Below, in pieces: positions 17,406-25,370 of a stretch of 37,256 nucleotides of DNA. The translations under genes and the position numbers were made by a program. The number at the start of each line of letters is the position of its first letter. Positions within the stretch are counted from its first letter, which is position 1. The stretch covers positions 1 to 37,256 of the forward strand of contig CALYAJ010000016.1 in assembly GCA_944393485.1 (NCBI GenBank), read 5' to 3'. The notes below the pieces were generated by a model that was given only the letters and a program-made list of their open reading frames with translations, was not told the origin of the DNA and made no database searches. The DNA comes from an uncultured Clostridia bacterium (lineage in GTDB: Bacteria > Bacillota > Clostridia > TANB77 > CAG-508).

Positions 17406-17464
17406 ATTTAATTGCAAGTGTTTTCGTTCGTCAATTTTTGTGGTTTTAGACCTTTTTCGACAAA
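17406..17464 (-). promoter_or_regulatory. Promoter region with two Spo0A-like boxes
   Basis: On the minus strand TTTGTCGAA (17456-17464) matches the Spo0A box TGTCGAA exactly, and TGACGAA (17427-17433) matches TGNCGAA. They are 29 bases apart in the same direction. The second box overlaps a -35-like TTGACG, which is followed after 17-18 bases by an AT-rich -10 (TTAAAT or TAAATT). Controls the 102-aa gene by inference. Confidence 0.5.
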
Positions 17465-17469
17465 ACAAT

Positions 17470-17513
17470 AACCCATGCATTAATTTTAACTATTAATAAT
17501 TAATCCATGGGTT
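17470..17513 (-). terminator. Terminator of the peptidase-MA-like gene
   Basis: AACCCATG and CATGGGTT pair, continued by ATTAAT/ATTAAT inside with one mismatch. A T-rich stretch follows on the minus strand. Confidence 0.82.
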
Positions 17514-17519
17514 TTATTT

Positions 17520-18134
17520 TTATCCAACTTCTTGATAATAATGTATAATTTTGTTGTTAATTTCTTCATCTGAAGCATCTAATATTCTATTATAATTTTT
17601 TGATTTCTTATATAATTTTATAATTTTATTTATACCATATATATTTATTAATGATAATGTTATAAAATATGCATCACTAAAACTTGTTACATTATTTATA
17701 TTTAGCTTTTTATAGGAATAAGTTGTTTTTGAATCATTTAATCCAAATAAATATGTTGTAATATCTAACCAATCTGGTATATCATCAAAATTATCATTTA
17801 ATATTATATCTGCAATTGATTTTTGTGCAATTTTCATTATATCACTATATGAATGTACATTACCTGGATTTAAAGGCGTTACTAGTTTTAAATTACCATG
17901 TCCATCATCAAGTGCAACTTCCCATTCTTCTCTGTTTTCTCCAAATACGTCTTGATGCAATTCTTCTACACTATTATATAAATATATAATTATTTTCCTA
18001 TCATAATTTTTTAGTTTAAATAAATTTGTAATGGTTTCATATGCAATAAGTGCCTGATTCATAAGTTCGAGTACACACGGCTCATTCTCGTCACTATATT
18101 GTATTTCTATGTTACCATCAGTAAATACTTTCAT
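17520..18134 (-). CDS. Peptidase-MA-like protein, probably catalytically dead
   Basis: A 204-residue protein that resembles gluzincin peptidase-MA domains: an N-terminal beta-rich part with RKIIIYLYNSVEELHQDVFG, then a helix, then the IPDWLDITTYLFG segment. In active members the helix carries HExxH and the later segment reads lP-W-(x)EGlA-Y. Here the helix is KIAQKSIADIIL (101-112), with no HExxH and no third zinc ligand that I can see. It therefore looks like a pseudo-peptidase. No signal peptide or membrane helix is seen. GAGGAG lies about 12 bases before the ATG. Family call is moderate. Confidence 0.6.
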   Translation of the reverse strand: MKVFTDGNIEIQYSDENEPCVLELMNQALIAYETITNLFKLKNYDRKIIIYLYNSVEELHQDVFGENREEWEVALDDGHGNLKLVTPLNPGNVHSYSDIMKIAQKSIADIILNDNFDDIPDWLDITTYLFGLNDSKTTYSYKKLNINNVTSFSDAYFITLSLINIYGINKIIKLYKKSKNYNRILDASDEEINNKIIHYYQEVG

Positions 18135-18215
18135 TAAATATAATCACTCCTCATTTTCTTACTTTATCTTTATTATATATTATTTTATTTTGTCTGTCTA
18201 CTTTTAAATAATAAA

Positions 18216-18246
18216 AAACTAACCCACTTATAATGTAAGCTAGTTT
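18216..18246 (-). terminator. Terminator of tsaC/sua5
   Basis: AAACTAACCCAC and GTAAGCTAGTTT form a 12-bp stem in RNA (several G-U pairs on the minus strand) around 7 nt, followed by TTTTTT on the minus strand. It is about 77 bases past the gene stop. Confidence 0.75.
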
Positions 18247-18322
18247 CTTTAATATTGCAAACTTAGTAATTAAATCTAAAATCACTATTAAAAATAGGGA
18301 TTTTAGGACCATCCCCTCATAC

Positions 18323-19354
18323 CTATATTTCTAGATAATTATATTCACATGCACGTAATAGTCTATTATTTAATGCTAAACCTAATCCTTCTTTTTCCAT
18401 TCCTTCTATTATTACTAAATCTACATTATATTTGTCTACTTTTCTTAGAATTGAAAATATATTATGAGCAATTTCTTCTAAAGTATTTCCCATTTTGATT
18501 TTATATTCTACATTATATTTGTCATAGTTTTTATCTCTACATATAATTAATGTATTTTTACTTTCTGAAATCTCTCTTATCTTTTCTATCATCTTTTCTG
18601 TATTTTTGCTATATATCATCATACATTTAGTGTTTGGAGCATAATGACGATATTTCATTCCTGGAGATAATACTTTCTCTTTACCGTCATATTTTCCAAG
18701 TATATTTTTATCAATTTCTACTTTAAATCCCAATTTTTCTATATCTTCTTTTGTTATTTTGCCCGGTCTTAGTATTCTTACTTTATTATTAATAACTCTT
18801 ACTACTGTAGATTCTAATCCAATATCTACCATTCCAGAATCAATTATAACAGTTACTTTTCCATCAAATTCATTTTTTATATCTTCTATGTTAGTTCCAC
18901 TTGGCCTTCCAGAAATATTTGCACTTGGAGCAGCAATTGGAACTCCAGCATATTCTATTAATTTATTTGCAACTTTATTTGATGGCATTCTAATTCCTAC
19001 AGTATCTAATCCAGCAGTTACAGATTTAGGAATTATATCCTTTGCTTTTAAAATAATTGTAAATGGACCTGGGCAAAAAGCATTTATCAAATTCTTTTCT
19101 ATATCATTAGGTTCTTCCACAATTTGTTTTATCATCTCTAAATTATTTACGTGAACGATTAATGGATTATCTCCTGCTCTTCCTTTTGCTTTAAAAATAT
19201 TCTTGCAAGCTTCATCATTTAATGCATTAGCACCTATTCCATATACTGTTTCAGTTGGAAATATTACTAGATTTCCATTCTTTATTTCGTTTGATGCTTC
19301 ACATATTTTATTTTCTTCAATTTCTTTTTTTAAATCTATATATTTTGTTTCCAA
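18323..19354 (-). CDS. L-threonylcarbamoyladenylate synthase (Sua5 type)
   Basis: Makes threonylcarbamoyl-AMP from threonine, bicarbonate and ATP for the t6A modification of ANN-decoding tRNAs. The YrdC domain (about residues 10-200) shows NGNLVIFPTETVYGIGANAL, KAKGRAGDNPLIVHV and APSANISGRPSGT. The linker SPGMKYRHYAP (about 231-241) and a C-terminal Rossmann-like domain make it the two-domain Sua5 form; 343 residues fits. The start is TTG, supported by AGAAGGTG just upstream and no better ATG. Transcribed alone. Confidence 0.95.
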   Translation of the reverse strand: METKYIDLKKEIEENKICEASNEIKNGNLVIFPTETVYGIGANALNDEACKNIFKAKGRAGDNPLIVHVNNLEMIKQIVEEPNDIEKNLINAFCPGPFTIILKAKDIIPKSVTAGLDTVGIRMPSNKVANKLIEYAGVPIAAPSANISGRPSGTNIEDIKNEFDGKVTVIIDSGMVDIGLESTVVRVINNKVRILRPGKITKEDIEKLGFKVEIDKNILGKYDGKEKVLSPGMKYRHYAPNTKCMMIYSKNTEKMIEKIREISESKNTLIICRDKNYDKYNVEYKIKMGNTLEEIAHNIFSILRKVDKYNVDLVIIEGMEKEGLGLALNNRLLRACEYNYLEI

Positions 19355-19499
19355 AATTACACCTTCTTATTATTTTTCCTACAATATTATAGCATTTTTT
19401 ACGTAAATATCAAGTATAGCTTCTTTCATAAAAATCTAATTTCCTTTATATCAAAAGCATTTGGCCTAGTATCTCTTTGAACTAATTAAAATAAGAGAA

Positions 19500-19528
19500 A
19501 ACACCCAAGCAAATGAGCTTTGAGTGTT
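19500..19528 (-). terminator. Terminator of the 114-aa accessory gene
   Basis: AACACCCAAGC and GCTTTGAGTGTT pair with one bulge, followed by a T-rich tract on the minus strand. Its core shares 16 identical bases with the terminator at 19995-20014. Confidence 0.82.
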
Positions 19529-19541
19529 CCGTCTGTAAATA

Positions 19542-19886
19542 TTAAATTTTTGATAATTGATCCTTCACAAAATCTAGTAATGTATTTCTAGAGCTAAATT
19601 TCCGATCATTTAATACTTGGCGAAATGTTTCATCATTTTGATGACCTTTGTATCGTCCAGTAACTAATTCTTGTTTCAAAGATAATAGGGCTTTCTTGAA
19701 GCTATCATTATGTTCTATCACATGAATATGAGTTAAATAAACCTCATATTTGATGTGATAAACAATGGATAAAGCATCAGTAGGAATTTTTCTATCGCCA
19801 GAAAAAATCTTTTCTGCGATTTCCCGAGCCTTCTCATCATTTGTCACTAAATATAGCCGTTTTCCTCCGATTAATTTTTCTTCCAT
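19542..19886 (-). CDS. Hypothetical accessory protein, 114 aa
   Basis: I do not recognise this protein. It is soluble and looks alpha/beta: a first strand-helix unit (KRLYLVTNDEKAREIAEKIF), a middle part with YHIKYEVYLTHIHVIEHNDS that includes H-x-H, and a helical C-terminus (NTLLDFVKDQLSKI). AAAGGAG precedes the ATG, and a near-consensus promoter and a strong terminator frame it, so it is a single-gene unit. Its codons are less AT-biased than the flanking housekeeping genes. Together with the next gene it forms a small foreign-looking island. Confidence 0.65.
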   Translation of the reverse strand: MEEKLIGGKRLYLVTNDEKAREIAEKIFSGDRKIPTDALSIVYHIKYEVYLTHIHVIEHNDSFKKALLSLKQELVTGRYKGHQNDETFRQVLNDRKFSSRNTLLDFVKDQLSKI

Positions 19887-19930
19887 AAGTAAAATCTCCT
19901 TTCGCCTTCTTCAAAACATTAATCTTAAAT

Positions 19931-19959
19931 ATTATACATTATTATACATGATTTTTCAA
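19931..19959 (-). promoter_or_regulatory. Sigma-A promoter of the 114-aa gene
   Basis: Minus strand TTGAAA, a 17-base spacer and TATAAT, about 45 bases before the ATG. A second TATAAT lies inside the spacer. Confidence 0.72.
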
Positions 19960-19994
19960 ATTCTGAATTTTTTATATTTCTGTAAAAGAAAAAA

Positions 19995-20014
19995 GCCAAG
20001 CAAATGAGCTTGGC
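19995..20014 (-). terminator. Terminator of the 243-aa accessory gene
   Basis: GCCAAGC and GCTTGGC pair around AAATGA, followed by TTTTTT on the minus strand. Confidence 0.9.
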
Positions 20015-20063
20015 ATGTATTCACAGGTTTAAGACTAATGAAATCTTTCCCCTGAATGAGAGA

Positions 20064-20795
20064 TTAATTCGAGTTACATGCTTCCCAGCGCATTTTAAGC
20101 GTCGGGTCGACAAGAACTTCACCGTTTGAAAGTGGAACATAATGTTTCTTCCTGCGGTATCCCGCTGCTTTCAGTGCATTTACCAGATCCCAGTTTTTGG
20201 TTATGTAGGTCTTTCCATCACTACACAGGAAAATGCACACGCCGTTATTTGTATCATATGTTCCCATATATTCAGCAACGACGCTGTCAAAGAAAGAACC
20301 ACCAATTGGAGCAAAGATTTTGTCTCCTTCAAGCGGATGGTGAGCCTTCATACCGATTGCCGGGATCTGCATAGCCTGCTTAAGAAGATCGTCGGATATT
20401 TCACCGATTCCATTCTTTTCGCAGAACTCTGCACAGTCTTTAATGAACTGCTCCTTGCGACTCCGATCCTGCTCAGCTCTTAAAGATTCCCACTTTGCTT
20501 TATACTGCAAAGGGAAATCTCCGTTGGAAAACGGTACATAAAAACTAGCTTCACAGAAGCCTTCGTCCTCCAACAACTTGTAGGCATTCCACATTGCAGG
20601 TATTACAAATACCTTTCCTTCATCAACGAAATAAATCGTTCCGTTGTTCCAGGAATACTTGTGTTCGTATCTCTCAGGAATGTCCCCTAGCGAAAGCCGT
20701 TCAGGTCTGATATACAAAGGCCATGAGATCTGAAGTCCCGTAAAGACCTCTACTGCATCGTTCCGAAGCTCCATCATATTTTTGTATTCTTTCAT
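20064..20795 (-). CDS. Accessory protein with an internal duplication, 243 aa
   Basis: I do not recognise this family. The protein is built from two copies of a ~58-residue module, at 47-104 and 181-239. Each has NNG and a hydrophobic strand, a short D/E-G-K turn with a strand, a helix with W and L-x-x-x-G, then YVPFSNGD or YVPLSNGE, and a final basic helix ending K-x-x-W-E. A helical linker (105-150) joins them. The product is soluble with no signal peptide. The base composition is strikingly richer in G and C than every neighbour, which speaks for recent transfer. AAGGAGG precedes the ATG. It has its own terminator and an inverted repeat just upstream. Confidence 0.7.
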   Translation of the reverse strand: MKEYKNMMELRNDAVEVFTGLQISWPLYIRPERLSLGDIPERYEHKYSWNNGTIYFVDEGKVFVIPAMWNAYKLLEDEGFCEASFYVPFSNGDFPLQYKAKWESLRAEQDRSRKEQFIKDCAEFCEKNGIGEISDDLLKQAMQIPAIGMKAHHPLEGDKIFAPIGGSFFDSVVAEYMGTYDTNNGVCIFLCSDGKTYITKNWDLVNALKAAGYRRKKHYVPLSNGEVLVDPTLKMRWEACNSN

Positions 20796-20820
20796 CTCTC
20801 ATTCCTCCTTTTCTTTTATT

Positions 20821-20847
20821 TTTATACAGCATTTTTAACTGTATAAA
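20821..20847. repeat. Inverted repeat upstream of the 243-aa gene
   Basis: TTTATACAG and CTGTATAAA pair perfectly around 9 nt, about 30 bases before the start of the gene. Position and symmetry suit an operator or a leader hairpin. Confidence 0.5.
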
Positions 20848-20927
20848 GAGATGAAAATACTATTGTGCTACGTTATAATTACACCATATTTACATAAAAT
20901 TGTAAATATAATCCTAATTTTCTACTT

Positions 20928-22376
20928 CTACACATTTTTTATGTTCCTCTTCTTAAAAGTAATAATAGAACAAACTAGCATTATTACAAAATATATAGCA
21001 CAGATCGTAATAGAAAATTCTACACTCATATTACTAAATAAAGGTGTTCCTCCAAATAAATATTGACTTAAGTCCCAGTTAGGAGTTACAAAATATTTAA
21101 TCCAATTCCATCCATAAGAAACAGCTATTAAATTAATCATTTCACTTCCCATATATCCAAATATAGGTAATGCAATAGCAAGTGGTGAATTTAATGATAA
21201 TGTACTTAAGGCAAAAGCAAGAGTTCCAATTAATATTAATATAGGTAATTTACATACAAAAATTAATCCTAAATATGCAAATATATTCATAGTAACTATA
21301 GAGCTTGATGTTAAATCAAATTGTACAACATTCATAAAATATGTGCTAAATCCATAAACAAATCCACCAATTATTAATTGTAATAAAATAATAAGAAGTG
21401 TTGTAATAAACATTGTTATAAATACTGCAATTAATTTGGACATAAGTATTTTTGTTCTACTATAAGGTCTTACTAATAATAACTTAATTGTTCCTTTGTT
21501 AAATTCCTCACTTATCATTACTCCTGCAACAATAACAATTACTAGAACAATTATAACAATATATGTTCCAATAGAATTTTGCAAAGTATAATTAGCTGTT
21601 GCTGGATTTTGATATTCTTTATCATTTTCTATATCATATTTATATAAATTTGCTTTTTGTAAATAATTATTCATTTCAGATTTTTCATCTTCAGTAATAT
21701 TTTTTTCTTGTGCATATCCATTATAATTTGTCATATACATTTCGTAATTTTGCATTGCTTGACTTTTATAAGTTTCTGAACCATATGGTATATCTTTATC
21801 TAATCTTAATGTAATAACTTCTTTTTGAAAATTTAAATTTTGTAATTGATTTTTAATATCTTCATTTTCATTATCAGTTTCAAGCATTTTATTTAATTCA
21901 TCAATACTTTCATTCTTTTCTTCTAAATCTTTATTGGCAAAATATTTCCAATCATTACTTAACGCCTTTACCATTTCATCATATTCTTTTTGAACTTCAT
22001 TTAAACTTTCTTCATCTTTTTCTAAATATTTATAATTATTTATTTCAGAAATAACTGGTGCAATAAATTTTTGAATTACGTCTGCTTGCCAGCTTATATC
22101 AGTATATTCTTTTCCTAATTTTGCTACATCTAATTCTGATTTTGTTTCAACATAGTCATTTACATCTGCAGGATTATTTGCATCCAAACTTTTTAGTTCC
22201 TCTTCTAAATAAGAAACATATGAATTAGAATATGCTGAATAGGAACCTGAGATTTCTGCTCCTTTTTTATTTAAAACATTAAAACCAATTACAACAACAA
22301 GTATTATAATAGCCATTACAATTGTACTCTTCTTAGCTAATATTTTTACTAATTCATTCTTTATTAACTTATTCAA
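20928..22376 (-). CDS. ABC-2 type transporter permease
   Basis: Membrane half of an ABC-2 exporter, 482 residues. One membrane helix lies at about 18-34 (IVMAIIILVVVIGFNVL). A large extracellular, charged, helical domain follows (about 40-265), then a cluster of helices: IGTYIVIIVLVIVIVAGVMI, AVFITMFITTLLIILLQLII and further ones to the C-terminus. The SEEFNKGTIKLLLVRPYSRTK segment between helices is typical of ABC-2 permeases. It starts 8 bases inside the end of the ATPase gene, so the two are translationally coupled. Substrate unknown; bacitracin/lantibiotic-type or sodium exporters share this layout. Confidence 0.88.
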   Translation of the reverse strand: MNKLIKNELVKILAKKSTIVMAIIILVVVIGFNVLNKKGAEISGSYSAYSNSYVSYLEEELKSLDANNPADVNDYVETKSELDVAKLGKEYTDISWQADVIQKFIAPVISEINNYKYLEKDEESLNEVQKEYDEMVKALSNDWKYFANKDLEEKNESIDELNKMLETDNENEDIKNQLQNLNFQKEVITLRLDKDIPYGSETYKSQAMQNYEMYMTNYNGYAQEKNITEDEKSEMNNYLQKANLYKYDIENDKEYQNPATANYTLQNSIGTYIVIIVLVIVIVAGVMISEEFNKGTIKLLLVRPYSRTKILMSKLIAVFITMFITTLLIILLQLIIGGFVYGFSTYFMNVVQFDLTSSSIVTMNIFAYLGLIFVCKLPILILIGTLAFALSTLSLNSPLAIALPIFGYMGSEMINLIAVSYGWNWIKYFVTPNWDLSQYLFGGTPLFSNMSVEFSITICAIYFVIMLVCSIITFKKRNIKNV

Positions 22377-23280
22377 TTACATTACCCCCTGTCTTTTTCA
22401 AAAATGCATCTTCTAAACTTAAATTCTCTTCTGAAGCACTATATACTTTTACATTCCTTAAAATTAATTCTTTTAATAGAAGAGGTACATCTTCTTTTTC
22501 TATATAAACTCTAACTTCTCTTTCTGTTAAAATATCCATCTTATAATTTATAATAGAACCAATTACACTACTATCTTCTACTTCTAATATATAACAATTA
22601 TTTTTAGCATCTTTTTTGAATGTATCAATATCATTTGTTTCAACTATCTCACCATTTTTTATAATACAAATCTTATTACAAAATGTATCTAATTCTGCTA
22701 AATTATGACTTGAAATTAAAATTGCCATTTTCTCCTCTTTTGCTAATTTTTTAAGTAATGTTTTAACTTCTTTAATTCCTTCTGGATCTAAACCGTTTGT
22801 AGGTTCATCCAATATTAAAAGTTTAGGTTTATGAAGAATGGCTTGTGCAATTCCTAATCTTTGTCTCATTCCTAATGAGTATTTAGAAACTTTATCTTTA
22901 ATTCTATTTTCTAATCCAACTAATTTTACAATTTCATCAATTCTTTGTTTATCAACATTTTTATATAGATTAGCAACTAATTTTAAATTATCATATCCTG
23001 ACATATACATATATAGATCTGGACTTTCTACAATTGTTCCTACATTTTCTATTGCCTTAGTAAAGTCTGTTTCTATATCATATCCATTTATAAATACTTT
23101 GCCTGATGTAATACTTTGAAGACCTAACATTAATTTTATTGTGGTTGTTTTACCTGCACCATTAGGTCCAATAAAACCTAATATATCTCCTTCCATAAGT
23201 TTTAGAGAAACGCCTTTTAAGATTTCTCTTTGGCCAAAATTCTTTTTTAGATTTTCACATCTTAAAATAACTTTTTGCAA
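22369..23280 (-). CDS. ABC transporter ATP-binding protein
   Basis: Energising subunit of the ABC-2 exporter, 303 residues. Walker A is GPNGAGKTT (38-46), the signature is SKYSLGMRQRLGIAQAIL, Walker B is LLILDEPTNGLDPEG, and the H-loop lies in ILISSHNLAELD. A C-terminal extension of about 80 residues (VEVDSS-type beta region and RNVKVYSASEENLSLEDAFL) is common in drug and peptide exporters. The start is TTG, set by GGAGGGG just upstream, with no better ATG. First gene of the pair, divergent from the deacetylase gene. Confidence 0.92.
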   Translation of the reverse strand: MQKVILRCENLKKNFGQREILKGVSLKLMEGDILGFIGPNGAGKTTTIKLMLGLQSITSGKVFINGYDIETDFTKAIENVGTIVESPDLYMYMSGYDNLKLVANLYKNVDKQRIDEIVKLVGLENRIKDKVSKYSLGMRQRLGIAQAILHKPKLLILDEPTNGLDPEGIKEVKTLLKKLAKEEKMAILISSHNLAELDTFCNKICIIKNGEIVETNDIDTFKKDAKNNCYILEVEDSSVIGSIINYKMDILTEREVRVYIEKEDVPLLLKELILRNVKVYSASEENLSLEDAFLKKTGGNVIE

Positions 23281-23387
23281 AATATTCCCCTCCTCAAATT
23301 ATTCTTTTTATTATGCTCAAATATTAGCACATAATTATTAAGGAAAAAGTATACAATTTATTAAGAATTTATTTAGGAGGTTTTTAA

Positions 23388-24236
23388 TTGAATATAAAAG
23401 TGATTAAATTCTCTCATATTTCGGTTATATTTTTTATACTATTAATTTTACTTAGTATGTTAATTTCTTTCGTTACAGCCAATTCTGAAGAATATGTAGA
23501 GGTTCCTATAATAATGTATCATAGTGTTTTAAAAGATATTTCTAGATCAAATAAATATACTATTACACCTTCTACTTTAGAAGAGGATTTAAAATATATT
23601 AGTACTAATGGATATAATACAATAACAATTTCTGATTTAATTTCTTATGTATATGATAATAAAGAATTACCAGAAAAGCCTATAATAATAACTTTTGATG
23701 ATGGACACTATAATAATTATGGCTATGTATATCCTCTAATTGAGAAGTATAATATGAAGGCTGTAATATCTATTGTTGGTAGTTATACAGATAAATTTTC
23801 CGAAACAAATGAAGCAAATCTTAATTATAGTTATTTAAGATGGAAAGATATTAATGAATTAATTTCCACTGGTAGAATTGAATTTCAAAATCATACTTAT
23901 AATTTGCATAATAACACACATGGAAGAATTGGAGCTAAAAAGAAAAAAGGTGAATCTGATGAAGAATACAAAAAAATATTAGAAGAGGATATTAATAAAC
24001 TCCAAAATGAATTTAAAGAAAATACTGGATATACTCCTACATGTTTTACATATCCATTTGGAGGTATTAGTAATTCATCTATAGAAATAATAAAAGAACT
24101 AGGATTTAAAGCTAGCCTTTCTTGTGAAGAAGGCATTAATAAAATTACTAAAAATCCTAATTCTTTATATTTGTTAAAAAGATATAATAGGCCAAGTTTT
24201 ATGAGTACTTATAATTTTTTTCAAAAATTTAATTAA
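23388..24236 (+). CDS. Polysaccharide deacetylase family protein, secreted or anchored
   Basis: A NodB-fold metal-dependent deacetylase acting on cell-wall or surface glycans outside the membrane. An N-terminal hydrophobic segment (about residues 9-31) is a signal anchor or signal peptide ending near TANS. NodB motif 1 is TFDDG (102-106, metal ligand D105). Motif 2 is H169 and H174 in QNHTYNLH. A later motif is CFTYPFGG. The front segment PIIMYHSVLKD is typical of the YadE/PgaB-like group. The start is TTG, supported by AGGAGG seven bases upstream. Its stop overlaps the end of the convergent DUF362 gene by 8 bases, leaving no space for a separate terminator. Confidence 0.9.
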   Translation: MNIKVIKFSHISVIFFILLILLSMLISFVTANSEEYVEVPIIMYHSVLKDISRSNKYTITPSTLEEDLKYISTNGYNTITISDLISYVYDNKELPEKPIIITFDDGHYNNYGYVYPLIEKYNMKAVISIVGSYTDKFSETNEANLNYSYLRWKDINELISTGRIEFQNHTYNLHNNTHGRIGAKKKKGESDEEYKKILEEDINKLQNEFKENTGYTPTCFTYPFGGISNSSIEIIKELGFKASLSCEEGINKITKNPNSLYLLKRYNRPSFMSTYNFFQKFN

Positions 24237-25359
24237 CTTTTATAATTTCATATTCTCTAGTACCTAATCCAATTTTTTCTGCGTGTTCTAAACAAGATTT
24301 CCATTCACTTTGTGGAGTTGTATTTTTGAAATGATCATGATGATCTTCAAAATCTTTAGAATGCATCTTATCATCTAATAAACTTCCTGGAATAGGTTTT
24401 TGTGCATTACATGCATCTGCACAAGCTTGATCTAGTGCAACTGGATCAAAACTTGCAAACATTCCAATATCAGGTAAAATTGGAACATCATTTTCAGCAT
24501 GACAATCACAATATGGTGATACATCTAATACTAAATTAATATGAAAATTTGGTCTTCCATCTAATACTGCTTTTGAATATTCTGCCATTTTTTTATTTAA
24601 TAGTTCGTTTGCATGTGAATTATTATTATATATTGCATCAAAATTACATGCGCCTAAACATCTACCACATCCAACACATTTATCATGATCTATATATGCT
24701 TTTCCATTTTCATCAAATGAAATTGCTCCATGAGCACAGTTTTTAGCACACAAATGACATTTTTTGCATTTTTCTGTATCTACTGATGGTTTTCCAGAAC
24801 GGTGTTGTTCCATTTTTCCTGCTCTACTTCCACATCCCATTCCAATATTTTTTAAAGCTCCACCAAAGCCTGCTGCTTCATGACCTTTAAAATGGTTAAG
24901 TGAAATAAAAATATCTGCATCCATAATGGCTCTACCAATTTTTGCGGTTTTTACATATTCTCCACCTTCAACTGGTACTTCAACATCATCAGTTCCTTTT
25001 AATCCGTCACCTATTATTACATGACAACCTGTAGAAAATGGACTAAATCCATTTTCATATGCAGCTTCTAAATGATCTAATGCATTTTTTCTTTGTCCTA
25101 CATATAAAGTATTACAATCTGTTAAAAATGGTTTTCCACCTAATTTTTTAACCAAATCAACTACAGTTTTTGCATAATTAGGTCTTAAATATGCTAAATT
25201 TCCTGGTTCTCCAAAATGAATTTTTATAGCTACAAATTTATTTTCAAAATCAATGTTTTCAATTCCTGCTTTTTTCATTAGTTTTGTTAATTTTTGTTGT
25301 AAGCTTGTACCTGGTAAAGCTCTAAAATCTGAAAAATATACTTTTGCTTTTTCTTTCAT
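24229..25359 (-). CDS. DUF362 domain protein with two 4Fe-4S clusters
   Basis: A 376-residue redox protein: DUF362 domain at the front (FVAIKIHFGEPGNLAYLRPN; LTDCNTLYVGQRKNALDHL; FISLNHFKGHEAAGFGGALK), then a bacterial ferredoxin module. Its cluster ligands are C198, C201, C204, C208 and C228, C231, C234, C238. After that the DUF362 domain resumes (PILPDIGMFASFDPVALDQA). No membrane segment is seen. The biochemical function of this group is not established. GGGGG before the ATG is the ribosome binding site. Last gene of the 27807-24229 operon. Confidence 0.92.
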   Translation of the reverse strand: MKEKAKVYFSDFRALPGTSLQQKLTKLMKKAGIENIDFENKFVAIKIHFGEPGNLAYLRPNYAKTVVDLVKKLGGKPFLTDCNTLYVGQRKNALDHLEAAYENGFSPFSTGCHVIIGDGLKGTDDVEVPVEGGEYVKTAKIGRAIMDADIFISLNHFKGHEAAGFGGALKNIGMGCGSRAGKMEQHRSGKPSVDTEKCKKCHLCAKNCAHGAISFDENGKAYIDHDKCVGCGRCLGACNFDAIYNNNSHANELLNKKMAEYSKAVLDGRPNFHINLVLDVSPYCDCHAENDVPILPDIGMFASFDPVALDQACADACNAQKPIPGSLLDDKMHSKDFEDHHDHFKNTTPQSEWKSCLEHAEKIGLGTREYEIIKVN

Positions 25360-25370
25360 TATAATACCCC

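Noticed and set aside
20886-20909. Hairpin ATATTTACA/TGTAAATAT as terminator of the ABC-2 permease gene
   Set aside because: All A/T-rich stem and no T run on the minus strand; too weak to call.
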